Assembly: GCA_963281255.1 (NCBI GenBank)
Contig: OY725492.1
Coordinates: 1,178,001 to 1,242,000, forward strand
Length of the DNA: 64,000 bases
Source: Aphrocallistes beatrix
Taxonomy: Eukaryota; Porifera; Hexactinellida; Sceptrulophora; Aphrocallistidae
Direction: 5' to 3'
Positions 26,601-34,199 of this stretch are shown piece after piece. Both the position numbers and the translations under genes were made by a program. The notes beneath the pieces are model-generated. The model had not been told where the DNA came from and ran no database searches. It saw only the letters and a program-made list of their open reading frames with translations. How positions within the stretch are numbered: the stretch's first letter is position 1; each line of letters opens with the position of its first letter.

Positions 26601-29514
26601 AAGTCCATCGAATTCATTATCAGAAACGAGATAAAGTTATTATTTCACGACTTCAAATTAGGTACATTTTGCAAAATTCCCTAAAATGGCACTTTTTTAC
26701 ACATCACAAAAAAATCTGATCCAAATGGTCCTCAAAATGCACTGATCTGAACATCTTATATTTCTACAAATTTAGAGTGTTCAAGGAAAATGTGTGAGCT
26801 AATTTTTCATAGAATTTGAAGACTGGGAAGATAATTTGAAAAGCAGTGGTCCCTGATTCTCGATTTTCGCTGCATTCCAGGACACTTATTTTTTTCACAA
26901 AACTCACCATACAAAACACAGTTCCAGTTCTTAGACTCGAAAAATCTTATAAAATCATTGAGAATATTTGAATTACAATCTCTAAAGACCATAATAACTA
27001 AGATTGTTTGAGTTTAAGAAATTTAGAAATTTTAAGAAATTTTTGGTATGAGCTGAGGCATTGTCATGATGGAATATCACACCTTTTTATAACGGTTCCG
27101 GCCTTTTTTACGAATTACAGGGCGTAATTTCTCTCTCAAAACCCAAAGATAATATAGTCCGTTGACTGTGGTACCGCTTGGAACAGGCCACGATAGAATA
27201 ACAACATGGACGTCGAAGAAAATAATATGCATGACCTTAATGTAACCTCCTGATCGAGGTTGATCGTCATTATCCTCCCTTCTTTTTCTGATGATAACGA
27301 CCCACTTTCGCACAGTTTGTATTGATGAAGCAATATCTCCTAATGCTTCACTCAAATTTTGGTGGATTTCCATTGGTGATTTATCTAATAGAACAAAAAA
27401 TTTGATGACTGTTCTGATGTTCTTCCTTGTGAATGAAGCCTGAGTGGACAACTTATAACGTCTTAGTTAGAGATCAGAGAAAATAATTTTGGTGTGAATA
27501 ATTGTTATCTAATAAATGAAATGGTTAGATAACAAGTAAGTTAATAGTTCTAGGAATATGAGGGCTAAAACTGTAACGCAGCTCTTAGGCTGAACTAGGG
27601 AAACTTACTTTCCGAATGGACCTCGTATATTAATCGTGTTTTGTTAGTAAGGATAAGCGCGCTTCGCTTGCTTGCAGTGCGCGGCTGACGGACATTTTTA
27701 GTCCGCCGGGAGCATCCTTTGGGCACCTAGGATGATATTGATCAATTATAAAGTAGATAACATCTCTAATACTTCTGTTCTAATCAATATCACTCATGAC
27801 CTATTGTTATGATCGATATCACTCGAAAAATCACCAAATTTGTCAATTTTTCACTTTTTGATGCGTAATGGTGACATCATAACAGAGTGATGAGTCATCG
27901 TTTCTTGGTGATAATTATATCATATTTGAAGTATACATTAATATACACATTCTATTTTAATTTGAGCTTTATATCACCTAAAATGGCTGAGTTATAGTCG
28001 AAAAACTGAAATCTCTAATAATAAAAGGTGACAATGACGTCTTAATTCCATGATGAGTCGACATTTTCGTCTTAGGTCAGAACTTAGTGGAGTTATAGCC
28101 GTAAAACTCTAACATGCCAATAATCAACTTTCTTAGCCTGGCATTTTCTTCAATTAATTCGATACTGATAGATATATACCATATCCTACTATATATAAGG
28201 CCTAAGAGTAACTTAACCAGGGATGCGGTAGAAGATGGATGAAGAAATACATGAGCTGCCTTAAATCATTAACAAAGCACAATAGAGCTTAGGAATGTAT
28301 TACCAGCATATATAAATATGGTGTCAAAGCACCCATATCCGTTGTTAAAATTTAGATTAGCCATCAAATGATTGCGCAACAGGTTATATTTGGGTCAAAT
28401 TTAGTGATTTTCAGAGGCCGTTTAAGGGCACTTCTAAGTGTTTTATTATAAGGTTTTTCGCATAGAACTGAGAAGTGAATGTGTTGATACGAAAAATTTG
28501 GAATTTTTTCATGGAATGTTCGTACATTCCAGTGTTGCTATGGAAACGTGTTTTGGTCAGTTGGGGCTATATCTTGAAAACAGCGATAGCTAGACATTCA
28601 AATATAATTCCATTTGATACCAAATAGGTTACCTCCTATTTAGCTATAATACAATTTCTGTGTCTAAATTCAATGGTTTACGAGATATTCGACAAATTAC
28701 CAAATGTGACCAATATGATAAATTGTCTAATAACTCGTAAATTATTGAATTAAGACATATAAATTGTATTATAGCTTAATAGGAAGTAGCCTATTTGCTA
28801 TCAAATGAGATTATATTTGAGTGTCTAGCTATCGCTGTTTTCAAGATATAGCCCCAACTGACCAAAACACGTTTCCATAGCAACACTGGAATGTAAGAAC
28901 ATTCCATGAAAGAATTCCAAATTTTTCGTATTAACGTATTAACAAACTTTACAATAAAAACACTTAGAAAAACGACCACTGAAAATACTAAATTTGACCC
29001 AAATATAACCTGTTGCGCAAACATTTGATGACTAATCTAAATTTTAACAACGGATATGGGTGCTTTGACACCATATTTATATATGCTGGTAATACATTCC
29101 TAAGCTCTATTGTGCTTTGCTAATGATTTAAGGCAGGTCATGTATTTCTTCATCCATCTTCTACTGCATCCCTAGTGCCAAATTCGCAAGTTACTCTGAG
29201 GCCTTATTATAGTAGGCTATGTATATACATATATACACACATACACATACACACTAATCGAGTTTTAATAGTAAGGATTAATAGAATGTCTTGATTGAAT
29301 CCTTTCTCTGAAATGTAATTAGTTTTCAATAATTGTGGAGTTTCTTTTTCAATTTAGATTGCAGGAGAGTTTGGTTGATTTCTCGAAGAGTGAGAGTATC
29401 TTCAATTCCGGAAAAGGATTCAACTGTGAAGCTATTTCGACCAACTTCCTTGTTTCGCAGGCCGTGAGCTTTTGGTCCGATTTAATAAAAGAATGTAAAC
29501 AGAAACGGATTTAG
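5476..29514 (+). CDS. RNF213/mysterin-like protein, C-terminal part (23 exons)
   Basis: Spliced exons: 5476-5641, 5983-6426, 6803-6975, 7358-7785, 7949-8093, 8457-8545, 8664-8720, 8808-9068, 9132-9252, 16771-17235, 17383-17496, 17948-18076, 18261-18539, 19911-20062, 20997-21274, 22005-22174, 22326-22533, 22928-23201, 23300-23576, 24513-24710, 24782-24871, 25821-25993, 29358-29514. All have GT donors and AG acceptors, phases agree at every junction, and the sum is 4,848 nt (1,615 codons plus TAG) with no internal stop. Order and local sequence follow the human RNF213 E3 module and C-terminal domain as I recall them (for example NDNLDL, PLLNATRYLP, YSFRMGEG). RNF213 is a giant cytosolic AAA+ ubiquitin ligase acting on lipid droplets and pathogens. 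The AAA+ part is outside the window. Oddities: no RING between residues 480 and 505, and the RZ finger is reduced to its last ligand region. Confidence 0.85.
5775..5915. other. GC-rich island in intron
   Basis: About 140 bases of much higher GC than the surrounding intron, with CCTGCTGATGG and GGACCTGCAG stretches. I see no open exon. Probably a fragment of a mobile element, but I cannot name it. Confidence 0.3.
5983..6426 (+). CDS. RNF213-like exon 2
   Basis: 147 codons, phase 1 in and out; acceptor TTTTTCTAG, donor GTAAGG. It encodes the segment with IVPLFGGILAIIDTNDNLDL and FPFFKIIYQQ, one of the clearest matches to RNF213. The frame stays open past the donor into the intron. Confidence 0.85.
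6803..6975 (+). CDS. RNF213-like exon 3
   Basis: Phase 1 to 0. It begins with GLEETREIFEDNFNRL and continues to DFVLLHMVTSKDSNQLYR, aligning with the RNF213 stretch preceding the E3 shell. Donor GTAAAT. Confidence 0.8.
7358..7785 (+). CDS. RNF213-like exon 4
   Basis: 142 codons, phase 0 to 2. The Met at 7373 is internal: the frame continues upstream to the acceptor (ATCTCGTAG). It contains IPSIHIAYS and RLQVPRDPASLLERF, matching the E3-shell region. Confidence 0.8.
7949..8093 (+). CDS. RNF213-like exon 5
   Basis: Phase 2 to 0. It encodes WECIKCAVLFITHFLNE, corresponding to the helix just upstream of the RING in vertebrate RNF213. Too short to stand out as an ORF; found from acceptor ATATAG, donor GTAAGC and homology. 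Confidence 0.75.
8457..8545 (+). CDS. RNF213-like exon 6 (just before missing RING)
   Basis: Phase 0 to 2. It encodes VLRIDENNFKSQRS and ends in KYVNERI, the position where vertebrate RNF213 leads into the RING. No Cys or His ligands are present. Confidence 0.7.
8664..8720 (+). CDS. RNF213-like micro-exon 7 replacing the RING
   Basis: 57-nt exon, phase 2 in and out, acceptor TTTTATTAG, donor GTAACT. It encodes LLKSDNLHHICDSLTDYC. Human RNF213 has a C3HC4 RING plus linker of roughly 70 residues here; only two Cys and two His are left, without RING spacing. Confidence 0.65.
8808..9068 (+). CDS. RNF213-like exon 8 (just after missing RING)
   Basis: Phase 2 in and out. It encodes DLFQDRAAHFFLQLLMN to PSLRYILLRYLFTEN, matching the helical region immediately C-terminal to the RNF213 RING. 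This pins the RING loss to exons 6-8. Confidence 0.8.
9132..9252 (+). CDS. RNF213-like exon 9
   Basis: Phase 2 to 0. It ends in FLVLQCLE. The next exon, 7.5 kb away, begins DS, restoring the CLEDS motif seen in human RNF213, which supports the long splice. Confidence 0.75.
9711..11552 (-). pseudogene. Transposon-encoded protein with OTU cysteine protease domain
   Basis: Read from high to low coordinates: 11552-11082, a second frame about 11076-10840, then about 10800-9711 (336-codon main ORF at 10721-9711); at least two frame changes. The last part has TNAVAENWMRIVK and LRPGDFIRK, a pattern I associate with transposase-type genes. An OTU core follows with catalytic DGNCLFRSLSYVIAGT (residues 226-241) and GSWGTDLEILLAAQ. 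The OTU catalytic His near the C-terminus is not reached before the stop. Probably a dead transposon gene; its termini were not identified. Confidence 0.65.
12288..13368. mobile_element. Family A foldback element, 1.08 kb, near-perfect palindrome
   Basis: Two arms of about 520 bp, inverted around a short centre near 12,830. Ends CATAGCCTACTGTATATAAGG and complement. It is flanked by exact 7-bp direct repeats ATGTATT (12281-12287 and 13369-13375). No ORF; nonautonomous. Confidence 0.9.
13473..14150. repeat. 185-bp tandem repeat, about 3.6 copies
   Basis: The landmark GTTAGATATTAAAAT recurs at 13473, 13658, 13843 and 14028, exactly 185 bases apart. Copies differ by a few substitutions only. 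The unit includes GCTCACTTTGAGCTATACTG. No coding sense is seen. Confidence 0.9.
14297..15870. mobile_element. Family A relative with nested D element and hAT-like MITE
   Basis: Left end CATAGCCTACTCTAATAATG, right end complementary CATAATTAGAGTAGCTGTG. About 14791-15690 is a separate D element: CCGGGACGGGAC-type units of roughly 30 bp in one orientation at the left and inverted at the right. Within D, 15131-15296 has CAGGGGCG/CGCCCCTG termini and AATAGAAT/AGTAGAAT flanks, an 8-bp duplication as in hAT elements. Three insertion layers are visible. Confidence 0.7.
16771..17235 (+). CDS. RNF213-like exon 10
   Basis: 155 codons, phase 0 in and out, acceptor ATTCTATTAG, donor GTATTT. It starts DSHHYQCK and includes SVAVIKFAIYWMVKWM and LETLINDLAKLAV, following the E3-core order of RNF213. 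Confidence 0.8.
17383..17496 (+). CDS. RNF213-like exon 11
   Basis: 38 codons, phase 0-0. It encodes ETYLDLFYGIDAVYEEVLE. It requires the exon 10 donor at 17235 rather than 17206, which would create a stop. Confidence 0.7.
17948..18076 (+). CDS. RNF213-like exon 12
   Basis: 43 codons, phase 0-0, acceptor ACTTTAG, donor GTAAGT. It encodes NQNIIFAFFTKFISKL, a hydrophobic helix at the right position in the E3 core. Confidence 0.7.
18261..18539 (+). CDS. RNF213-like exon 13 (before RZ finger)
   Basis: 93 codons, phase 0-0. VFIAGVLCHVGILLQYTE and DPLALQNKLFPAICE align with the RNF213 segment that directly precedes the RZ zinc finger. Confidence 0.8.
18552..18740. mobile_element. Family E pogo/Tigger-like MITE
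   Basis: Inverted ends TACAATCAGGGTCGCTTATT and complement ending GCAAACCTGACTGTA, with TA at the borders. The CAGT-start, TTATTATGRAC-type terminal pattern resembles Tigger-type elements. Confidence 0.5.
18742..19291 (+). mobile_element. B2 Helitron-like element, full length
   Basis: It runs from TCCTTACTAGTATTAAAACTCG to GAAGCGCGCTTG. An extra CAAGCGCGCTTCGCTTGC fragment sits in its internal AT microsatellite. It lies in the intron that should contain the RZ-finger exon. Confidence 0.7.
19380..19469 (+). pseudogene. Decayed RZ zinc-finger exon relic
   Basis: A 90-nt block between TATTATAG and GTAAAA at the exact position of the missing RZ-finger part. The phase-compatible frame ends in TAG at the splice site. 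Another frame reads LYYTVGKQFVSA, a stop, then GFIEYFTKTESI, loosely resembling the WYxCxxGHxYxxGECG pattern with the zinc ligands gone. It may alternatively be unrelated sequence with chance splice motifs. Confidence 0.4.
19911..20062 (+). CDS. RNF213-like exon 14 (RZ finger tail)
   Basis: Phase 0 to 2, acceptor ATATTTAG, donor GTTAGC. It encodes GVDCSNTFGQ, then an acidic run and HKLGDPFCRKKRPTSM. The first part matches the last RZ ligand and IGG turn of RNF213; LGDP matches the following linker. A different frame of the same DNA is open longer but does not fit phase or homology. Confidence 0.65.
20063..20996. other. Intron, nothing certain
   Basis: AT-rich intron with a short GC-richer patch near 20,240-20,340 that may be a mobile-element remnant. 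A possible 40-nt exon at about 20120 was rejected because exon 14 joins exon 15 directly in phase. Confidence 0.4.
20997..21274 (+). CDS. RNF213-like exon 15
   Basis: Phase 2 to 1. It encodes LTAISVALIRALMHS, LTEPSPNNTYSDYF and EEAVLLVHLLFDLI, a strong match to the RNF213 segment C-terminal to the RZ finger. Confidence 0.88.
21450..21712 (+). mobile_element. B2 3' part
   Basis: From the region ending CACAAATTTACAGCAGATTTTTCGAGTG to GCAAGCGTGCGATGCGTGTTTG. The 5' half is missing or diverged. Confidence 0.5.
22005..22174 (+). CDS. RNF213-like exon 16
   Basis: Phase 1 to 0. It encodes LTTNAEREGWEAFFEKNY, matching the RNF213 stretch with W-x-x-x-FE. The donor (GTTTAC) is weak; an alternative at 22171 would break the frame. 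Confidence 0.65.
22326..22533 (+). CDS. RNF213-like exon 17
   Basis: Phase 0 to 1. LEKFLKDEPLLNATRYLPD and SIGQFLEFIDE are diagnostic of the RNF213 C-terminal region. Confidence 0.88.
22928..23201 (+). CDS. RNF213-like exon 18
   Basis: Phase 1 to 2, acceptor GTTTTTTAG, donor GTAAAT. It encodes FDWDEFMNKFPNSGDYF and LIKVLVEVHNSFI, matching the C-terminal domain. Confidence 0.82.
23300..23576 (+). CDS. RNF213-like exon 19
   Basis: Phase 2 to 0. NATYSFRMGEGKLIHYDF and GHRFFFSKPFI match the most conserved part of the RNF213 C-terminal domain. Confidence 0.9.
23593..23985 (+). mobile_element. B2 5' part with nested E-like MITE
   Basis: B2 starts TCTTTACTATTAAAATTCG. At about 23627-23769 it is interrupted by a short element with repeated GTACGTACTAA motifs and an end CAGTTCTACTGTA. 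Confidence 0.55.
24513..24710 (+). CDS. RNF213-like exon 20
   Basis: 66 codons, phase 0-0. It encodes SLIEMVVNFTSADGGQP and ITSYLLETLKY, matching the CTD segment with GGDP in vertebrates. Confidence 0.85.
24782..24871 (+). CDS. RNF213-like exon 21
   Basis: 30 codons, phase 0-0, too short to be seen as an ORF. CCLKHLSSLWHKL matches the LKH-x-x-x-LW motif of RNF213. Confidence 0.8.
24968..25125. mobile_element. Family E Tigger-like MITE
   Basis: CAGGTGACTCCACTTAATCGGGACAC at the left and inverted TGTCCCAATTAAGCGTAACTTGACTA at the right enclose about 105 bp. Confidence 0.55.
25821..25993 (+). CDS. RNF213-like exon 22
   Basis: Phase 0 to 2, acceptor TTCCTTTTAG, donor GTTAGT. It encodes PPFPALSPNYLKK and LEGGITLIHDFIVF, corresponding to the penultimate CTD region. 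Confidence 0.8.
26080..26321 (+). mobile_element. B2 fragment
   Basis: Internal B2 sequence beginning GAAACTGCCAGGCGTAGAAGG; it ends where the family C element starts. Confidence 0.6.
26322..27031. mobile_element. Family C long inverted repeat
   Basis: It starts CAGGGTGGCTTTTAAGTTCTG. Arms of roughly 180 bp (about 26359-26546 and 26839-27031) are inverted. The right terminal motif is lacking, apparently cut by the adjacent mariner. A related copy lies at about 61580-62060. Confidence 0.65.
27040..27629 (-). pseudogene. Internally deleted mariner transposase
   Basis: The minus-strand frame (27451 downward) joins an N-terminal helix-turn-helix (KFFVLLDKSPMEIHQNL, then DDQPRSG) directly to a catalytic-core segment (KVMHIIFFD, SGTTVNGLYYLW). 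The region between and the first catalytic Asp are lost. A mariner-like end TACGAGGTCCATTCGGAAAG lies at 27629 in complement; the other end is absent. Confidence 0.75.
27630..29280 (-). mobile_element. B2 element split by a family A insertion
   Basis: B2 sequence runs 27656-28179 and resumes 29222-29280 (AATCGAGTTTTAATAGTAAGGA). A second B2 5' end abuts it at 27630-27655, so two B2 copies are head to tail. Confidence 0.7.
28180..29221. mobile_element. Family A foldback element, 1.04 kb
   Basis: Inverted arms of about 500 bp with ends CATATCCTACTATATATAAGG and GTAGGCTATG. Exact 7-bp flanking repeats TATATAC at 28173-28179 and 29222-29228. Homologous to the 12288-13368 copy throughout. Confidence 0.9.
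29358..29514 (+). CDS. RNF213-like terminal exon
   Basis: Phase 2 start, acceptor TTCAATTTAG, TAG stop at 29512-29514. It encodes LQESLVDFSKSESIF, then SQAVSFWSDLIKECKQK, matching the extreme C-terminus of RNF213. The preceding 3.4-kb intron holds B2, C, mariner and A elements. Confidence 0.8.
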
Positions 29515-30960
29515 ATTTAAGGATTTAAATGTGTATAAACATATACATTTTGATTTTTTATTAACCTTGATTTTGGTTGAGTATGGTATAAATTTTGTAT
29601 TATACTTGTATTACTGCTTAGTAATGGACAAAATGTACAAATTGTTCTTTGTTACCTATTTGCATTTTTCTGTGGTGTCGAAGAGGAGGATTATCTCAAT
29701 ATCGAGGAAGGTATATGCAGTCGATTCCGCTTAATAGGGTTACATCGGTCAGAAGACACTTTGGCCCGATTAAGCGGAGAAGCCTATTAACCGAAATTGT
29801 TTTTATTAGCTTCTATGTGTGAGAGCTATTCCAGTCATACCAAAGTGGCCCGTTTGAGCGTTTGACACGATTAAACAGTGACCTAATTAAGCAGTTTCCA
29901 TTCTTAAAATTTGACTTTTTATGGCAGTGATTTCTAGTGGAGCAATTTGTAGTTTTTAGATTTTGAAGAACCATTGACTCAGAGGTGGCGTTCGCACTCT
30001 GTCACATGTGGAGCACTAGTGGGGACAGGTGAGCCACGGATGAGGTACAGCAATAGCCGAGACTACTGAAATATGAGGAAAAGCAGACATCACTTTATAT
30101 TTCATGCCTCCAAAGAAGCGCTCGAATTTTTGTACAAGTGAGGCGCAGTTAAATAGAATAACTAATTAAAAATTGCGTTTAAAATAACATCTGAGCCAAG
30201 GGCGTAGGGAAGGGTGTAGGTGGGGCAAAACTGAAGATGCACAGTATAAAGATCAGGAAACCAAAGTTGGTCCTCTGGACCACATTTTTCATGGATCAAT
30301 TTTAGCGCTACCGCTGTCCTCATCAGAATAGAAATGTATATATCATTCGTGTAAAATACTTTTAAGATCCTAGTACAGATAAATCGACCACTTTGATCGA
30401 CATTGCTAAGCTATATTTAGATGCAAGCTGTACTGAATAGAATACTTCAATTGAATATTTACTAGAATTATATGTGTAAGATTAATTTTTGTCAAGTAGG
30501 AGTTTCAAGGTCAGCTAATGCCTACTCCACTAATTAAGTATCAGCGTATAGATCCATATATAGAATATAAATGAATCAATTAGTAATCCACAAGAATCAC
30601 GAGATTTTAAAGCAAGAAATGCAAACAAAAAGTAATTTCATGGACACAATTTTGGTCGACTTGAGGTCATTGAGTTCTTACCAGACCACCTACATAGACA
30701 ATAGTCAAGTATATGGTACTTCAGAGTTATTCGTAGCTATCGCGTAGTTCGATATGATAATTTGATTCCCCACTTCAATTGGCTAAAATGGGGAAGATGG
30801 CTTCAGGGGAAGAAACTAAGGAAAAAACGTTATCAATGTTTCAATAATAAGATTGAAAAAAAATTCTATTCGAGTCTATTTATGGGATACTGCTATGCAC
30901 ATTTATGAAGGAGTCATTCAGCTTTGTTTGAGTGCTCTTCTCTGCAGATTTATTAAACTT
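29515..30960. other. Intergenic region
   Basis: Contains a family E copy at about 29719-29905 (CAGTCGATTCCGCTTAAT at its left). The rest shows no exon or recognisable element. It separates the convergent RNF213-like and DDX24 genes. Confidence 0.45.
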
Positions 30961-30966
30961 TATATC

Positions 30967-31060
30967 AGTGTTTCCCAAACTGGGGGTCGCTGAACAATTT
31001 CGAGGGGGTCGCGGCGTCAAATTCATATACTATTGAGGGATCTATTTAGCAAGTTGTCAA
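30967..31060. mobile_element. hAT-like terminus remnant
   Basis: CAGTGTTTCCCAAACTGGGG followed by GTCGC repeats resembles hAT (Charlie-type) termini. No partner end was found. Confidence 0.35.
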
Positions 31061-31186
31061 ATATATTTGTTCTGTCTAACCAAGTTTGTTTATGGTTGCT
31101 TTCAGTGTCTGAAGACTTATGGTGATAATTATTTCAAAACATTTTTTTGAATGTATAAAGATTGTTGTGATTCAATCATAACAACT

Positions 31187-31950
31187 CTACTGGATTATTT
31201 CGTCCCCTTTCACCCATGATCGCATCTTATACTTGCTATAAGGTGTTGAATAATATACCCAAGTCTCATCACCGGTTACTACTTCTGCTAGACGTCTAGG
31301 ATCACAGTCCTCATAGATTTCCAAGGGTTTCTTGGCCGTATTCACGCGTGCAAGATTTGCTGATCGCTGAGGTTGTGGGGGACCCATTTCCCGCAAATCG
31401 ATCGGTATCCAAGCTGAGTAGTCAGAATAGAATGAATGGCCCCCGATGAGACCTCCATACCCTGTTCTAACTGATCGATTGTAATAGTACACTTATTTTC
31501 CACGACTTTACTCCCGATTAGAGCAACATTTTCTGGGGTGGTGACGGACACTGGTCTTCCAGACCGAGGTAGATCTGTGGCGTCTGTATTTCTAGACTGA
31601 AATCGTGCAGCCCATCGCTCTACCGTAGATCTGGAAGGGCAATCCATGCATAATATCTCCTGCAACTCGTTGTAAATGAGTACTGGCTGGATACGGAGTT
31701 TTGTGCGAAATTCGATGTAAGCCCTCCATTTCAGGTTAAAATTGTCATCCTTGGAAGCCACAATTTTACCAGTATGCTGAAGTGATATGTAAATGAATTG
31801 ATCAGAAACTTCAAGTTTTTATTCAATCAAGCTAAGATTTTCAGTGAATTAAGCTAAGATGTAAGGTTGTATTATATATTAAAACAGACTGGTTTCCTGT
31901 TACAAATAGCGAAATATAGTATGACCCGCAAGACTTATTGAACAGCCTAG
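31187..31950 (-). pseudogene. Mariner transposase, 3' truncated and frameshifted
   Basis: It starts MASKDDNFNLKW at 31761; the HTH (STVERWAARF) and linker DLPRSGRPVSVTTPE are followed, after a frame change near 31,380, by VTGDETWVYY with the first catalytic Asp. The later two catalytic Asps are missing. A mariner-like end CTAGGCTGTTCAATAAGTC (complement) closes at 31950 next to TA. Confidence 0.85.
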
Positions 31951-31952
31951 TA

Positions 31953-32070
31953 TACGACACAGTAGAAAAAGTTTGTATTATCCATATTCGTATTAACCGG
32001 AGTAATTCACAATATTTTCCTCAGGAAGGGACAAATTAAATGTTCGTATTAACGAGGTTTAACTGTATAA
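31953..32070. mobile_element. Family E Tigger-like remnant
   Basis: GTATTAACCGGAGTAATTC and TTCGTATTAACGAGGTTTAACTGTA show the inverted terminal pattern of Tigger-type elements; the left end is unclear. Confidence 0.4.
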
Positions 32071-32190
32071 CACTTTTCTATCGTGTCCCGCAATGTGTCG
32101 TATATTGTTCTGCGAAATCACTACTGGGTTCTAATGTCATTCATTTGACTCCGATTGGTGCTTTAATGGAATTGCACTATTAAATGAAAA

Positions 32191-32196
32191 TTTATT
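32191..32196 (-). terminator. Poly(A) signal AATAAA
   Basis: On the minus strand AATAAA lies 11-16 nt downstream of the DDX24 stop. Very close to the stop, but the first canonical signal present. Confidence 0.45.
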
Positions 32197-32206
32197 TTAA
32201 ATCAAT

Positions 32207-32581
32207 CTAGAATTTCCTATGCTTCTCTCTAATGAGTGGGATATAGGGGACAGGGTGTGGATTCACACCTGACTTCCCCTCAGGTGCAAGATACCCAGAC
32301 GCAGATCTCAGCCCTTCCCAGTAGGACACATTCACACTCTCTTCTCTCTCGATGCTAGCGAGCAGTGCCCGCAACCGCTCCTTCCCCTCCCGCACTAGTC
32401 CCTTGTGCTGGCGCGTAGATGGCACGGGGGTGTCTCCGTCTGAGGAGGACACATCTCCTTCTCCGTGCAGGTCAGCGCTAGCTCTCTCTTCCCAGGACTT
32501 GTCCTTACTCGCTCTCCTCTCAGAGTTCTCGAGTCTGTTCAGCTTCACTGCTAGCAGCACTGCCTCCTTGTAGCGGAATAC
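32207..32581 (-). CDS. DDX24: DDX24-type helicase, exon 2 (C-terminus)
   Basis: Acceptor TTCCACACAG then VFRYKEAVLLAVKLNRLEN, phase 0, to a stop at 32207: 124 codons. A basic/acidic C-terminal extension, as in DDX24/MAK5 proteins, follows the helicase core. GC-rich like exon 1. Confidence 0.85.
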   Translation of the reverse strand, partial: VFRYKEAVLLAVKLNRLENSERRASKDKSWEERASADLHGEGDVSSSDGDTPVPSTRQHKGLVREGKERLRALLASIEREESVNVSYWEGLRSASGYLAPEGKSGVNPHPVPYIPLIREKHRKF

Positions 32582-32757
32582 CTGTGTGGAAATAAAGTTC
32601 CATTATAAAATACATGTTTTATGTGTGGTTTGTTGCAATTAAACTTTGGTGCACTTAATCAGATACTAAGGTGGGTATTGTAATAACAATGCATTTGAGA
32701 CTATATTTTTATCCAAATGGATGTAAAATTTTGATCAGAAATGTGGCATTTCAATAC

Positions 32758-33371
32758 ATTAAAACGCAAGGATTTTGTTTGTTTGTTTGTTTGTCCGAAT
32801 AGATTGAAAAATTGGTAAGTCGTAGAGATACGAAAATTGGCATGTAGGTGTCAAATGATGAATCTACGATTAAGTTCGAAGATCTAAACGAAATATTCAC
32901 ACCGCTGCAAAAAAAATGGAAAACAATCTTTCACATCTTTTCTATACAATACTATGTACGGTTTCACTCTCACAATTGAAATCATCGTACGACACTATTG
33001 TAGGTTATTGCTATTAATACTTCAAAGCAATAACCTATAAAGATATCTCAATTATATTATAGTATATAGCAATAAAAAAGGTTATGTGTATATTTTCACA
33101 ACTTTATGTACATATTTAGCACCATTTGACGAATTTTGAAAAATATGGTAGAGACTAGCTTCCAACGGTTGACATGGGATTTTAGGAGGGTAGATTTCGA
33201 ATATAATATTTTCAGATCTATATGAAATAATAATTGTTAACTTTTATTTACAATATTTATATAAAGTAAACAAATTCCCAAAATAGGCTAGATTGAGTAA
33301 CTCCAGGTGCGACTCTGCGGACACGAAGTGTTCGCAAGTCGCGCAGCGCAAGTAAGCGAAGGGCGCTTGTT
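32758..33371 (+). mobile_element. B1 Helitron-like element in the DDX24 intron
   Basis: From TTAAAACGCAAGGATTTTG and (TTTG)n to GCAAGTAAGCGAAGGGCGCTTG. Its flanks carry a short inverted match (CAGAAATGTGG left, complement right). Confidence 0.65.
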
Positions 33372-33635
33372 TCAATACAAATTCCACATTTCTGATATGT
33401 TACAGTCTCATATTAAAACGCAAGTAGTATTCTTTTCTAATAGAGAGGTCATGCTTTAGTTAGCTTTATTAATACAATGACCTTGTTTAGCAGGTTGCTC
33501 TGCTGTATGGTAATTTAACTATCTCTATCACAGGTACCATGGATGAACACATATTTTGACGAATTTACTAGCATAGCGAATATCATATCCTAGTTCTGTT
33601 GCATGATCTTTCTACTGTCATGATATTGTTACATG

Positions 33636-34098
33636 GGGGGAGCTGCACATGTCAGAATTTCTAGTTATGATTTTGTCAGAATAATTAGTTCTGCACTTGT
33701 CAGAATCGGCTATTATAGAGTTATGACTTTGTTAGAATGGGAGTCAAGTTCTACTCTAGTTTCGTGGGAGGGTGGTTGAGTGGCATTTTATTTCTTTTTA
33801 GAATGAATGGAAGAGCGAAAGTGAGCAGTTTCGAGAGTAATATGTAAAATAAAGGTGTGAAAAGGGGCATTTTATGTTCGGAATAGTGTCCATTTGAGTC
33901 TGAAAGTGGCATTTTAATTTCGTGACGAGGTGGTCGAGTTGCATTTACTAGAACTATAGAAATTACATTCTAACAAGTGCAGAACTCTAGAAAACCGATT
34001 CTGACATGTGCAGAACTCTATAATAGCCGATTCTGACATGTGTAGAACTAGATATTCTGAAATCATAACTCCAAATTCTGACATGTGCAGGCTCCCCC
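33636..34098. mobile_element. Mutator-like MITE with 9-bp target duplication
   Basis: Ends GGGGGAGCTGCACATGTCAG and complement CTGACATGTGCAGGCTCCCCC. Flanked by exact 9-bp repeats TGTTACATG (33627-33635 and 34099-34107). Subterminal repeats of a GTCAGAAT-GTGCAGAACT type occur inside. It lies within the DDX24 intron. Confidence 0.8.
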
Positions 34099-34199
34099 TG
34101 TTACATGCAATATTAAAAAATCATCCATGGTATATATAAGTCGTATCGCAGATGTGCAAAAAACACCACACTATATCACTACCATATAAGGAATCCTAC

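Noticed and set aside
27077-27451. Intact small regulatory gene
   Set aside because: It is a deleted mariner transposase; both halves match mariner blocks.
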